A stretch of DNA of 64,000 nucleotides from UBA4416 sp963422675 (GTDB taxonomy: Bacteria > Bacteroidota > Bacteroidia > B-17B0 > Aurantibacillaceae): assembly GCA_963422675.2 (NCBI GenBank), contig CAXVYS010000011.1, forward strand, positions 1 through 64,000, written 5' to 3'. The position numbers and the translations under genes are program-made. Positions 43,581-52,716 of this stretch are shown in pieces. Numbering within the stretch: the first letter of the stretch is position 1; each line of letters starts with the position of its first letter. The notes beneath the pieces are model-generated. The model worked only from the letters and a program-made list of their open reading frames with translations. It ran no database searches and had not been told where the DNA came from.

Positions 43581-46500
43581 TTAGTCAAGTGTTACATCTA
43601 ACGCCAATCCACGTAATTCGTGCATTAATACATTAAATGACTCGGGTATACCCGGAGCCGGGATGTTTTCTCCTTTAACAATGGCTTCGTATGCTTTTGC
43701 ACGGCCCATTACATCATCCGATTTAATGGTTAATAATTCCTGCAATACATTAGCTGCACCGTATGCTTCAAGAGCCCAAACCTCCATCTCACCAAAACGC
43801 TGACCACCAAATTGTGCTTTACCACCTAAAGGTTGTTGTGTAATTAATGAATATGGTCCGATTGAACGGGCATGCATCTTATCATCTACCATGTGTCCTA
43901 ATTTTAACATGTAAATGATACCAACTGTTGCCGGCTGATCGAATTTTTCACCGGTACCACCATCACGTAAATACGTACGGCCATACTGAGGAATGCCAGC
44001 TTTCTTAGAATATTCGTCAATTTCAACCATCGATGCTCCATCGAAAATTGGTGTGGCGAATTTTAATCCTAATTTTTGTCCGGCCCATGCTAATACTGTT
44101 TCATAGATCTGACCTAAGTTCATACGGGAAGGTACACCTAATGGATTCAACACGATATCAACCGGTGTTCCATCTTCTAAATATGGCATATCTTCATCAC
44201 GAACAATACGTGCTACGATACCTTTGTTACCATGACGACCAGCCATTTTATCACCTACTCTTAACTTACGTTTTTGAGCAATGTAAACTTTCGCTAATTG
44301 TACGATACCGTTTGGTAACTCATCACCTACAGTGATCTGGAATTTCTCACGTTTGTATTGACCTAAGAAATCGTTAAACTTGATCATGAAGTTATGTAAC
44401 AAACGCTCAATTTGCTCATTCTTATCTTTGTCGGTTGTCCAGTTGCCAGGATTAACTTCCGAGAAATCAACTTTCTCTAATAATTTTTGAGTGAATTTAG
44501 TTCCTTTTGTAATTACTTCTTCACCTAAGATGTTTGTTACACCTTGAGATGTACGGCCATTAACCAATTCAAATAATTTTTCAATTAATTGGTATTTGAT
44601 ATTAGCAACCGCTTTGTGATGATCTGCATCTAATTTTTCAATTAATGGTTTCTCGTCAGCCTTTTGCTTTTTATCTTTAATAGCACGTGAGAATAATTTT
44701 TTATCAACGATAACACCTTTCAATGATGGAGACACACGTAAAGACGCATCTTTCACATCACCTGCTTTATCACCGAAGATCGCACGTAATAATTTTTCTT
44801 CCGGAGAAGGATCAGTTTCACCTTTAGGAGTAATTTTACCAATTAAGATATCTCCTTCTTTTACTTCTGCTCCAACACGGATAATTCCTTTTTCATCAAG
44901 GTCTTTAGTAGCATCTTCACTTACGTTAGGAATATCCGGAGTTAACTCTTCCATTCCACGTTTTGTATCACGTACTTCTAAAGAATATTCATCAATGTGA
45001 ATAGACGTAAAGATATCGTCACGAATTACTCGTTCAGAAATTACGATCGCATCCTCAAAGTTGTAACCTTTCCAAGGCATGAACGCTACTTTTAAGTTAC
45101 GTCCTAATGCTAATTCACCGTTTTCGGTTGCATAACCATCGCATAATACCTGTCCTTTAATTACTTTATCACCTTTCTTAACGATAGGTTTTAAGTTCAT
45201 ACAGGTACTTTGATTGGTTTTTTGGAATTTAGTTAATTTATAGGTTCTTACGTCACCTTCAAAACTCACTAATTTTTCATCGTTAGTTCTGTTGTAACGG
45301 ATTGTGATTTCACGCGCATCAACATATTCAACAACTCCTTCGCCTTCCGCATTAATTAATACACGGCTATCTTCAGCTACACGAGCTTCGATACCAGTAC
45401 CAACGATTGGTGCTTCTGGACGCATTAATGGAACTGCCTGACGTTGCATATTCGATCCCATCAAGGCACGGTTGGCATCATCATGCTCTAAGAACGGAAT
45501 CAGAGATGCCGCAATAGAAGCAATTTGATTAGGCGCAACGTCCATTAACTGGATTTGTCCCGGATCCAATACAGGAAAATCACCTTCATAACGTGCTGTT
45601 ACTTTCTTGCCTACAAAGTTTCCTTTGTCATCCAGTTCAGCGCTCGTTTGAGCAATGTTTTTCTGATCTTCTTCCTCAGCGGTTAAATAGGTAATTCCTT
45701 TATTAACTTCTACTTTACCGTTAGTTACCGCACGGAAAGGCGTTTCAATAAATCCTAATTTATTCACTTTGGCGAATACACATAATGAAGAAATCAAACC
45801 AATGTTTGGTCCTTCCGGTGTTTCAATTGTACATAAACGGCCGTAGTGAGTGTAGTGAACGTCACGCACCTCAAAACCTGCACGCTCACGGGATAAACCT
45901 CCTGGCCCTAGTGCCGAAAGACGACGCTTATGCGTGATCTCCGATAAAGGGTTGGTTTGATCCATGAACTGGGATAATTGATTCGTTCCAAAGAATGAAT
46001 TAATAACGGATGATAATGTTTTAGCATTGATCAAATCGGTTGGTGTAAATACCTCGTTATCACGTACGTTCATACGTTCACGGATAGTACGAGCCATACG
46101 CGCTAAACCTACACCAAACTGAGAAAATAATTGCTCACCAACTGTACGTACACGACGGTTTGACAAGTGATCGATATCATCCACATCCGTTTTAGAATTA
46201 ATTAATTCGATCAGGTATTTCATGATCAGAATAATATCTTCTTTTGTTAATACACGGATATTCATAGGAATATCGATGCCTAACTTTTTATTGATACGGA
46301 AACGACCAACTTCACCTAAATCGTAACGTTTGTCAGAGAAAAATAATTTGTCGATTACACCACGTGCTGTTTCTTCATCAGGTGGCTCAGCATTACGAAG
46401 TAAACGGTAGATATACTCGATCGCTTCTTTTTCTGAGTTGGTTGAATCTTTTTGTAATGTATTGTAGATAATAGCAAAATCAGCCGTGTTTACGTCTTCT

Positions 46501-47393
46501 TTGTGTAAGATAATAGATTTAACACCTGCATCAGCAATTAAATCGATATGTAAATCATCTAAAATCGTTTCACGATCCAAGATAACTTCATTACGTTCAA
46601 TTGATACAACTTCTCCGGTATCTTCATCCACGAAATCTTCAATCCATGTTTTTAATACACGAGCTGCCAGTCTACGACCAACTTCACGTTTTAAGCCTGC
46701 TTTCGAAACTTTCACTTCATCAGCAAGACCAAATATTTCTAAAATTTGTTTATCGCTTTCAAAACCGATAGCACGTAATAACGTGGTTACAGGTAATTTT
46801 TTCTTACGATCAATGTAAGCATACATCACATTATTAATGTCTGTAGCAAACTCAATCCAGGAACCTTTGAAAGGGATAACACGAGCACTATATAGTTTAG
46901 TACCATTTGCGTGACGGCTTTGGCCGAAGAACACGCCCGGAGAACGGTGTAATTGAGAAACGATAACACGTTCAGCACCATTGATCACGAATGATCCTTT
47001 TGGTGTCATGTACGGGATTGTTCCCAAATAAACGTCCTGCACAATGGTTTCAAAGTCTTCATGTTCAGGGTCAGTACAATAAAGCTTTAATTTAGCTTTT
47101 AAAGGCACTGAATAAGTTAAACCACGGCTAATACACTCATCAAGAGCGTAGCGTGGAGGATCTACGAAATAATCCAAAAATTCCAATACGAAATTATTTC
47201 TCGCATCAGAGATAGGAAAGTTTTCGGCAAATACACGGAATAAACCTTCGTTTTTACGGTTATCCGGCGTAGTTTCTAATTGAAAGAAATCCTGGAAAGA
47301 TTTCACCTGTATATCCAAAAAATCAGGATACTCAATTGGAAACTTGTTTGAAGAGAAATTAATTCTCTGTGATTTTTTTACTGTTGTAGCCAA
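43581..47393 (-). CDS. rpoB: RNA polymerase beta subunit
   Basis: A 1270-residue full-length beta subunit. Recognisable parts are the N-terminal INFSSNKFPIEYPDFLDIQV and GTIPYMTPKGSFVINGAERV. The rifampicin-binding region reads FFGTNQLSQFMDQTNPLSEI then THKRRLSALGPGGL (residues around 460-500). GNKGIVARIVRDEDMPYLED and QQPLGGKAQFGGQRFGEMEV precede the C-terminal interface with beta'. No lesions are visible. It follows rplL across a 121-base gap with an attenuator-like hairpin and precedes rpoC, the usual bacterial order. Confidence 0.98.
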   Translation of the reverse strand: MATTVKKSQRINFSSNKFPIEYPDFLDIQVKSFQDFFQLETTPDNRKNEGLFRVFAENFPISDARNNFVLEFLDYFVDPPRYALDECISRGLTYSVPLKAKLKLYCTDPEHEDFETIVQDVYLGTIPYMTPKGSFVINGAERVIVSQLHRSPGVFFGQSRHANGTKLYSARVIPFKGSWIEFATDINNVMYAYIDRKKKLPVTTLLRAIGFESDKQILEIFGLADEVKVSKAGLKREVGRRLAARVLKTWIEDFVDEDTGEVVSIERNEVILDRETILDDLHIDLIADAGVKSIILHKEDVNTADFAIIYNTLQKDSTNSEKEAIEYIYRLLRNAEPPDEETARGVIDKLFFSDKRYDLGEVGRFRINKKLGIDIPMNIRVLTKEDIILIMKYLIELINSKTDVDDIDHLSNRRVRTVGEQLFSQFGVGLARMARTIRERMNVRDNEVFTPTDLINAKTLSSVINSFFGTNQLSQFMDQTNPLSEITHKRRLSALGPGGLSRERAGFEVRDVHYTHYGRLCTIETPEGPNIGLISSLCVFAKVNKLGFIETPFRAVTNGKVEVNKGITYLTAEEEDQKNIAQTSAELDDKGNFVGKKVTARYEGDFPVLDPGQIQLMDVAPNQIASIAASLIPFLEHDDANRALMGSNMQRQAVPLMRPEAPIVGTGIEARVAEDSRVLINAEGEGVVEYVDAREITIRYNRTNDEKLVSFEGDVRTYKLTKFQKTNQSTCMNLKPIVKKGDKVIKGQVLCDGYATENGELALGRNLKVAFMPWKGYNFEDAIVISERVIRDDIFTSIHIDEYSLEVRDTKRGMEELTPDIPNVSEDATKDLDEKGIIRVGAEVKEGDILIGKITPKGETDPSPEEKLLRAIFGDKAGDVKDASLRVSPSLKGVIVDKKLFSRAIKDKKQKADEKPLIEKLDADHHKAVANIKYQLIEKLFELVNGRTSQGVTNILGEEVITKGTKFTQKLLEKVDFSEVNPGNWTTDKDKNEQIERLLHNFMIKFNDFLGQYKREKFQITVGDELPNGIVQLAKVYIAQKRKLRVGDKMAGRHGNKGIVARIVRDEDMPYLEDGTPVDIVLNPLGVPSRMNLGQIYETVLAWAGQKLGLKFATPIFDGASMVEIDEYSKKAGIPQYGRTYLRDGGTGEKFDQPATVGIIYMLKLGHMVDDKMHARSIGPYSLITQQPLGGKAQFGGQRFGEMEVWALEAYGAANVLQELLTIKSDDVMGRAKAYEAIVKGENIPAPGIPESFNVLMHELRGLALDVTLD

Positions 47394-47450
47394 TTTAATA
47401 ATGTTTATTTAGTTAGTATTCTAAAAGATTGACGTGATGACTAAAAGCAG

Positions 47451-47492
47451 AAAAAAGGGTTAAGGCTATTACCGTTGGTAATGAAGCCTTAA
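47451..47492 (-). terminator. Attenuator-like hairpin between rplL and rpoB
   Basis: On the minus strand, TTAAGGCT plus ATTACC pair with GGTAAT plus AGCCTTAA around an AAC loop, with a small TC bulge. Three C and six T follow. It is shaped like an intrinsic terminator but sits inside the operon, 58 bases upstream of rpoB. Partial termination here would set the ratio of ribosomal protein to RNA polymerase mRNA, as known for rplL-rpoB in E. coli. Confidence 0.65.
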
Positions 47493-47514
47493 CACCTAGT
47501 TTTGTTAAGTAAAA

Positions 47515-47886
47515 TTATTTTACTTCTACTTTTGCACCAGCTTCTTCTAAAGCCTTTTTAATAGACTCAGCTTCTTCTTTTGCAATACCTTCTTTAACTG
47601 GTTTTGGAGCACCGTCAACTAAATCTTTAGCTTCTTTCAAGCCTAATCCAGTTAAGTCTTTTACAACTTTAACTACACCTAATTTAGCTGCACCTGCTTC
47701 AAGCAAGATAACATCGAAAGATGTTTTTGCTGCTGCTGCATCTCCTGCACCTGCACCACCACCTGCTACAACTACTGCTGCTGCTGGTTCGATACCATAT
47801 TCGTCTTTTAATACTGTTGCTAATTCCTGAACTTCTTTAACTGTCAGGTTTACTAATGATTCAGCGATTGCTTTTACGTCTGCCAT
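47515..47886 (-). CDS. rplL: Ribosomal protein L7/L12
   Basis: A 123-residue acidic stalk protein. The N-terminal dimerisation domain (AIAESLVNLTVKEVQELATV) is followed by an alanine/glycine hinge and the C-terminal domain (KTSFDVILLEAGAAKLGVVK, GLKEAKDLVDGAPKPVKEG). It binds L10 and recruits translation factors to the ribosome. It is 69 bases downstream of rplJ in the standard rplJL pair. Confidence 0.98.
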   Translation of the reverse strand: MADVKAIAESLVNLTVKEVQELATVLKDEYGIEPAAAVVVAGGGAGAGDAAAAKTSFDVILLEAGAAKLGVVKVVKDLTGLGLKEAKDLVDGAPKPVKEGIAKEEAESIKKALEEAGAKVEVK

Positions 47887-47955
47887 TTTTATTAGTTTTT
47901 ATTTTGTTAATGTTTTAATTAAATTGTTTGTTTTTGATTGTTCTCACAGTACAAA

Positions 47956-48462
47956 TTAAGCTGCTACTTCTTCTTCCGAACCTTTGAATTTGTTCTCTAA
48001 ACCACCGATTACGCGTTGGATTGGAGCTTGTAATAAGCCAATGATATCGCCTATTAATTCGTTTTTCGATTTCAGACCTGCCAAAGCTTCTAATTTATCG
48101 TCACCGATAAAAATCATATCTTCAACATAAGCTGCTTTTAATTTTGGTTTATCACCACCTTTGCGAAATTCTTTAATGATTTTTGCGGGAGCATTAGATA
48201 CTTCTGCAAAAATTAAAGCTGTTTCACCTTTTAATGCCGGGATAAGTTCAGCTAACTTGCTGTCATTTGCACGCTCTAAAGCTTTCGCTAAAAGGGTGTT
48301 TTTAACAACAGTCATGCTTACTTTTTTCTCAAAGCAAGAACGGCGTAATTGACCAACTTTTTCTACTGTTAAAGAAGAACAATCAGCTAAATAGATTTTG
48401 TTATTAGCGTTTAAAAGCCCTAATAGTCTTTCTATTTCCTGTGTTTTTTCTTGTTTGTTCAT
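47956..48462 (-). CDS. rplJ: Ribosomal protein L10
   Basis: A 168-residue L10. The N-terminal rRNA-binding part contains KTQEIERLLGLLNANNKIYL, RRSCFEKKVSMTVVKNTLLA and GETALIFAEVSNAPAKIIKEF. The C-terminal helix that carries L7/L12 dimers (about 135-165) is present. L10 commonly represses its own operon by binding the mRNA leader; the 20-base gap to rplA leaves little room for such a leader here. Confidence 0.97.
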   Translation of the reverse strand: MNKQEKTQEIERLLGLLNANNKIYLADCSSLTVEKVGQLRRSCFEKKVSMTVVKNTLLAKALERANDSKLAELIPALKGETALIFAEVSNAPAKIIKEFRKGGDKPKLKAAYVEDMIFIGDDKLEALAGLKSKNELIGDIIGLLQAPIQRVIGGLENKFKGSEEEVAA

Positions 48463-48482
48463 ACTAACAGATGTTCTTTAAA

Positions 48483-49175
48483 TTAGTTAAATGATTTTGG
48501 GTCGATTTGGATACCTGCACTCATTGTACTGCTCATGTATACAGACTTAACGTAAGTACCTTTTGCAGACGATGGTTTTAATTTCACAATAGCAGTTAAA
48601 ACTTCCATTGCATTTTCAGTCAATTTAGCTGCATCAAAAGAAACTCTTCCGATACCGGTATGAATGATACCTGCTTTATCTACTTTAAAATCAATTTTAC
48701 CACCTTTTGAATCAGTTACAGCTTTACCAATATCCATGGTAACTGTACCTGTTTTAGGGTTAGGCATTAATCCGCGGGGACCTAATACACGACCTAATGC
48801 ACCTACTTTACCCATTACTGAGGGCATAGTGATGATTACGTCTACATCAGTCCATCCACCTTTAATTTTTTCAATGTATTCGTCTAATCCAACGAAGTCA
48901 GCACCTGCTGCTCTAGCTTCCGCTTCCTTATCAGGAGTTACGATTGCTAAAACGCGCAAAGTTTTACCTGTACCGTGAGGTAAGGTAACGGTGCCACGTA
49001 CCATTTGATTAGCTTTACGAGGATCAACTCCTAAACGGATAGCGATATCCACGGATGCATCAAATTTAGTAGTTGTAATTTCTTTCACTACTTTTGAAGC
49101 TTCAGCTACTGTGTGAACTTTACTTGCGTCAAGTTTTGCATCAGCCGCTTTTCTTTTTTTAGTTAACGTTGCCAT
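48483..49175 (-). CDS. rplA: Ribosomal protein L1
   Basis: A 230-residue L1 with FDASVDIAIRLGVDPRKANQ, MVRGTVTLPHGTGKTLRVLA and VGALGRVLGPRGLMPNPKTG (about 124-143), then the family C-terminal region KGTYVKSVYMSSTMSAGIQI. It forms the L1 stalk at the ribosomal E site and often autoregulates rplKA. It lies between rplK and rplJ as in most bacteria. Confidence 0.98.
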   Translation of the reverse strand: MATLTKKRKAADAKLDASKVHTVAEASKVVKEITTTKFDASVDIAIRLGVDPRKANQMVRGTVTLPHGTGKTLRVLAIVTPDKEAEARAAGADFVGLDEYIEKIKGGWTDVDVIITMPSVMGKVGALGRVLGPRGLMPNPKTGTVTMDIGKAVTDSKGGKIDFKVDKAGIIHTGIGRVSFDAAKLTENAMEVLTAIVKLKPSSAKGTYVKSVYMSSTMSAGIQIDPKSFN

Positions 49176-49214
49176 TTTTTAAAAAGCTTGTTTTTTGGTT
49201 ATTAATTGATTGAA

Positions 49215-49658
49215 TTAGTTTTTTACAGGTGCTTCACCTGTTACTGTAACTCCCATACTACGAGCAGTACCGGCTACCATAAACATAGCAGATTCGATTG
49301 TAAAACAGTTCATGTCTACAATTTTATCCGTTGCAATAGTGCGAATTTGATCCCATGAAATAGAACCAACTTTTTTACGGTTACTTTCGCCAGAGCCTGC
49401 TTTAACTTTAGCCAACTCCATAATTTGAATTGCAGCAGGTGGACGTTTGATAACGAAATCAAAAGTCTTGTCAGCATAAACATTGATCATAACCGGTAAT
49501 ACTTTACCTGCTTGTTCCTGAGTTCTAGCATTAAATTGCTTACAGAACTCCATAATGTTTACACCTTTTGCACCTAATGCAGGACCAATTGGAGGCGACG
49601 GGTTAGCAGCTCCACCTTTGATTTGAAGCTTAACAATTGCTGATAACTCTTTTGCCAT
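49215..49658 (-). CDS. rplK: Ribosomal protein L11
   Basis: A 147-residue L11. The N-terminal proline-rich PSPPIGPALGAKGVNIMEFC (about 20-39) and C-terminal rRNA-binding domain ending MVAGTARSMGVTVTGEAPVK are clear. It binds the GTPase-associated region of 23S rRNA with L10/L12. It is 134 bases downstream of nusG and starts the rplKAJL run. Confidence 0.98.
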   Translation of the reverse strand: MAKELSAIVKLQIKGGAANPSPPIGPALGAKGVNIMEFCKQFNARTQEQAGKVLPVMINVYADKTFDFVIKRPPAAIQIMELAKVKAGSGESNRKKVGSISWDQIRTIATDKIVDMNCFTIESAMFMVAGTARSMGVTVTGEAPVKN

Positions 49659-49792
49659 TTTTTTGTTTTTATTTGATTAGTTGATGTTTTGGTGATCTGA
49701 ATTTTTGATTAACCTTGGAAGCAGTAACCGTTAATTTTCAGAATCCTTAATACATCAATGTGTTTATTTAATTCAAAAGTTTTTAATTCTCT

Positions 49793-50365
49793 TTATTCTC
49801 TTTCTACTTCGCCAAAACCTAATTCAACCGGTGTTTTACGACCAAAGATTTTAACAGTAACTTTAATTTTTTTCTTCTCGTCGTTAATTTCTTCAATAAC
49901 GCCATTAAATCCGTTAAACGGTCCGTTAACTACTTTAACAGATTCTCCTACTACGTAGTTACTTGTTACTACACTTTCCGCTTCTGTTAACTCATCCACT
50001 TTTCCTAAAATACGATTCACTTCCGATAAACGCATAGGAACTGCTTCTCCCCTTTTAGTTTCACCTAAAAAGCCAATTACACCCGTAATATTTTTAATAA
50101 TGTGAGTAATCTCACCTACTAAAGCCGCTTCTATTAATACATAACCCGGATAGAAAGAACGTTCTTTTTGAATTTTCTTCCCATTACGGATCTGAATGAA
50201 TTTTTCAGTTGGAATTAATACCTGTGAAACATAATCGTTTAATTTTAAACGGTTAATTTCCACTTCAATATATTGCTTCACTTTTTTCTCTTGCCCGCTA
50301 ATAGCACGAACAACATACCATTTTTTAACGATAGAGGAAGTATCTTTATTTATTGTGTCAGCCAT
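49793..50365 (-). CDS. nusG: Transcription termination/antitermination factor NusG
   Basis: A 190-residue NusG. The NGN domain has WYVVRAISGQEKKVKQYIEV (about 16-35), YVSQVLIPTEKFIQIRNGKK and SFYPGYVLIEAAL. The KOW domain (about 140-185) has VGESVKVVNGPFNGFNGVIE and KVTVKIFGRKTPVELGFGEV. NusG binds the RNA polymerase clamp and couples it to Rho and the ribosome. It follows secE by 18 bases, the standard pair. Confidence 0.98.
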   Translation of the reverse strand: MADTINKDTSSIVKKWYVVRAISGQEKKVKQYIEVEINRLKLNDYVSQVLIPTEKFIQIRNGKKIQKERSFYPGYVLIEAALVGEITHIIKNITGVIGFLGETKRGEAVPMRLSEVNRILGKVDELTEAESVVTSNYVVGESVKVVNGPFNGFNGVIEEINDEKKKIKVTVKIFGRKTPVELGFGEVERE

Positions 50366-50383
50366 TTTTAGTTAAGTATAAAA

Positions 50384-50584
50384 TTATAACCCGTTTACCA
50401 TTTTGTAAGCGTTGCTCATCAACACTTCAAATCCCAGATCCATCCCCCAAACTAACAGACCAATAATTGTAGATGCAACACCTACTAAAATAGCGCTACT
50501 TTGTAATTCAGACCAGGTTGGCCATGTTACTTTATTAAATAACTCGTCTTTTGTTTCTTCTAAATATGTTCCAAACTTACTCAT
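50384..50584 (-). CDS. secE: Preprotein translocase subunit SecE
   Basis: A 66-residue minimal SecE. The amphipathic N-terminal helix with the conserved VTWPTWSELQSSAILVGVAS leads into one membrane segment (IIGLLVWGMDLGFEVL). It clamps the SecY channel. It sits between tRNA-Trp and nusG as expected. Confidence 0.95.
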   Translation of the reverse strand: MSKFGTYLEETKDELFNKVTWPTWSELQSSAILVGVASTIIGLLVWGMDLGFEVLMSNAYKMVNGL

Positions 50585-50661
50585 ATCTTTTATTTTAGAT
50601 TTTATGACTTAAGATTTAAGAAATTCTACCTTCTCATTTCTTCGTTTCAATTTATTTCAAG

Positions 50662-50732
50662 CACGGGAGGAGGGATTCGAACCCCCATCAGCGGTTTTGG
50701 AGACCGATATTCTACCCTTGAACTACTCCCGT
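50662..50732 (-). tRNA. tRNA-Trp (CCA)
   Basis: The minus strand folds into a cloverleaf with acceptor ACGGGAG/CTCCCGT, discriminator G, T-loop GGTTCGAATCC and an anticodon loop CTCCAAA giving anticodon CCA. The location between tuf and secE is the standard one. Confidence 0.93.
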
Positions 50733-50752
50733 AGATACCATTTCTTTAAAAC

Positions 50753-50789
50753 AGCAAAATGGCTAAGCCTTTCGGCAAGCCATTTTGCT
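50753..50789 (-). terminator. Strong hairpin after tuf, possible partial terminator
   Basis: Perfect 12-bp arms AGCAAAATGGCT / AGCCATTTTGCT (50753-50764 and 50778-50789) enclose a smaller GCC-TTTC-GGC stem. It begins 16 bases after the tuf stop. Only four T follow, after a G, on the minus strand, so it may process or attenuate the transcript before tRNA-Trp rather than end it. Confidence 0.5.
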
Positions 50790-50805
50790 AATTAAAATCA
50801 GTTAA

Positions 50806-51993
50806 TTACTCTAAAATCTCAGTTACCTGACCAGCACCTACAGTACGGCCACCTTCACGCATTGCGAAACGTAAACCTTTATCCATAGCTACAGCCGAAT
50901 GTAATTCAACAGTAATTGTAACGTTATCACCAGGCATAACCATTTCGCGTCCAGCTTCTAAAGTAATCTCTCCAGTTACGTCAGTTGTACGTAAGTAGAA
51001 TTGAGGACGGTATTTGTTATGGAATGGAGTGTGACGTCCACCTTCTTCTTTTTTAAGAATGTAAACCTCAGCTTTGAATTTTTTGTGTGCTTTAATAGAA
51101 CCTGGTTTAACAATCACCATACCACGACGGATATCAGCTTTGTCAATACCACGTAATAATAAACCTACGTTATCACCAGCTTCACCGTAATCTAAAATTT
51201 TACGGAACATTTCAACACCAGTAACAGTAGAAGTTAATTTAATATCTCCCATACCAAGGATTTCAACCGGATCATTAGAGTTGATTACACCTGTTTCGAT
51301 ACGACCTGTAGCAACAGTTCCACGACCAGTAATTGTAAACACGTCTTCAACCGGCATCAAAAATGGCTTATCTTTTTCACGTGGAGGTAATGGAATGTAA
51401 GAATCTACAGCATCCATTAATTCCATAATTTTGTCAACCCATTTTGGATCGTTATTTAAACCACCTAAAGCAGAACCTTGGATGATTGGAGTGTTATCAC
51501 CATCAAATTTGTAGAATGATAATAATTCACGGATTTCCATTTCAACTAACTCTAACAATTCAGGATCTTCAACCATATCCACTTTATTCATGAATACAAC
51601 AATTGAAGGAACACCTACCTGGCGAGCTAATAAGATATGTTCACGAGTTTGTGGCATTGGACCATCAGTAGCAGCAACCACTAAAATTGCTCCATCCATT
51701 TGTGCAGCACCTGTAATCATGTTTTTTACATAATCCGCGTGACCTGGACAATCTACGTGAGCGTAGTGACGTGTAGCTGTTGAATACTCAACGTGAGAAG
51801 TGTTAATAGTAATACCACGTTCTTTTTCTTCAGGTGCATTATCAATAGAAGAGAAATCTCTTACTTCTGATAAACCTTTAGTTGCTAATACAGTAGTAAT
51901 TGCAGCAGTTAATGTTGTTTTACCGTGATCTACGTGACCAATTGTTCCAATATTTACGTGTGGTTTGGAACGGTCGAATTTTTCTTTAGCCAT
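50806..51993 (-). CDS. tuf: Elongation factor Tu
   Basis: A 395-residue EF-Tu. G1 is GHVDHGKTTL (about 19-28), G2 the GITINTSHVEY switch I, G3 DCPGHADYVKNM (about 81-92) and G4 NKVD. Domains 2 and 3 have RGTVATGRIETGVI and RHTPFHNKYRPQFYLRTTDVTG. It delivers aminoacyl-tRNA to the ribosome. Upstream lie four tRNA genes and downstream tRNA-Trp, the frequent Bacteroidota arrangement. Confidence 0.98.
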   Translation of the reverse strand: MAKEKFDRSKPHVNIGTIGHVDHGKTTLTAAITTVLATKGLSEVRDFSSIDNAPEEKERGITINTSHVEYSTATRHYAHVDCPGHADYVKNMITGAAQMDGAILVVAATDGPMPQTREHILLARQVGVPSIVVFMNKVDMVEDPELLELVEMEIRELLSFYKFDGDNTPIIQGSALGGLNNDPKWVDKIMELMDAVDSYIPLPPREKDKPFLMPVEDVFTITGRGTVATGRIETGVINSNDPVEILGMGDIKLTSTVTGVEMFRKILDYGEAGDNVGLLLRGIDKADIRRGMVIVKPGSIKAHKKFKAEVYILKKEEGGRHTPFHNKYRPQFYLRTTDVTGEITLEAGREMVMPGDNVTITVELHSAVAMDKGLRFAMREGGRTVGAGQVTEILE

Positions 51994-52060
51994 TGTTATT
52001 TTTATTAATTGTTATTATTTATTTCTATTGTTTAACTTATTATCATCTTTTAAAATTAGG

Positions 52061-52096
52061 CCGAGCTCTTGAGCTCGATCCCGATACTTATCGGAA
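52061..52096. repeat. Two adjacent short palindromes between tuf and tRNA-Thr
   Basis: CGAGCTC-TT-GAGCTCG (52062-52077) is followed by CCGATA-CT-TATCGG (52081-52094). Both are near-perfect hairpins with tiny loops and no T-run. They could be RNA processing signals separating tRNAs from tuf mRNA, or remnants of dispersed intergenic palindromes. Confidence 0.4.
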
Positions 52097-52118
52097 GAAC
52101 CGCCAAATCCTCTTCTTG

Positions 52119-52190
52119 AGCTGTTGAGCGGGATTGAACCGCCGACCTCCTCCTTACCAAGGAGGTGCTCTACCACTGAGCTACAACAGC
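52119..52190 (-). tRNA. tRNA-Thr (GGT)
   Basis: The minus strand folds with acceptor GCTGTTG/CAACAGC, D-arm GCTCAGTGGTAGAGC, anticodon stem CCTCC/GGAGG with loop TTGGTAA (anticodon GGT) and T-loop GGTTCAATCC. No CCA is encoded. Confidence 0.94.
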
Positions 52191-52360
52191 TTGTAAAGTT
52201 GCTGTTTGCCTTAACTTTTAAAGAACTTTATTTTTGTATATACGAAAAGTCCCTCGTTTTTTGGGGACTCTCAAAAGGGTTAAAGCCGCAAATTCAGGCC
52301 TTTTACAAACTTTTGTCCGTATACACGGTTATTCATCAACTTCACTTCTCCATCATTTGG

Positions 52361-52433
52361 AGCGAAAGACGGGTCTCGAACCCGCAACCTCCAGCTTGGA
52401 AGGCTGGAGCTCTACCAATTGAGCTACTTTCGC
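52361..52433 (-). tRNA. tRNA-Gly (TCC)
   Basis: The minus strand folds with acceptor GCGAAAG/CTTTCGC, D-arm GCTCAATTGGTAGAGC, anticodon stem CCAGC/GCTGG with loop CTTCCAA (anticodon TCC) and T-loop GGTTCGAGACC. The 170-base gap to the neighbouring tRNA-Thr holds nothing recognisable. Confidence 0.94.
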
Positions 52434-52476
52434 TTGGTTTTCTTTTGTTACAATGCGACAACCATTGCTTACTCTG

Positions 52477-52557
52477 TGGGGACAGGAGGATTCGAACCTC
52501 CGAAGTCGAAACAACAGATTTACAGTCTGTCCCATTTGGCCACTCTGGTATATCCCC
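52477..52557 (-). tRNA. tRNA-Tyr (GTA)
   Basis: The minus strand is 81 bases long with a class II variable arm. The acceptor is GGGGATA/TGTCCCC, discriminator A, anticodon stem ACAGA/TCTGT with loop CTGTAAA (anticodon GTA) and T-loop GGTTCGAATCC. Confidence 0.94.
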
Positions 52558-52569
52558 CTTTAAAAAGAG

Positions 52570-52642
52570 AGCCGAAGAAGGGACTCGAACCCCCGACCTA
52601 CTGATTACAAATCAGTGGCTCTACCAGCTGAGCTACTTCGGC
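52570..52642 (-). tRNA. tRNA-Thr (TGT)
   Basis: The minus strand folds with acceptor GCCGAAG/CTTCGGC, D-arm GCTCAGCTGGTAGAGC, anticodon stem ACTGA/TCAGT with loop TTTGTAA (anticodon TGT) and T-loop GGTTCGAGTCC. It is the first gene after the promoter at 52686-52716. Confidence 0.94.
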
Positions 52643-52685
52643 TTATTTTTTAAACTTTTAAAGAACGTCCCTTTATTAGGGGTTG

Positions 52686-52716
52686 CAAATTTAGTAAGAA
52701 TTTTGATTGTTGCAAA
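52686..52716 (-). promoter_or_regulatory. Promoter of the tRNA-tuf-secE-nusG-rpl-rpo operon
   Basis: On the minus strand, TTTG (52716-52713), a 19-base spacer and TAAATTTG (52693-52686) match the Bacteroidota consensus at the optimal distance. Transcription would start near 52679, about 37 bases before the first tRNA. I see no equally good promoter further down the operon. Confidence 0.6.

Noticed and set aside
44033..44335. 100-codon frame antisense to rpoB
   Set aside because: It lies fully inside rpoB on the other strand, with no start context or domain. The strong codon constraint of rpoB explains it.
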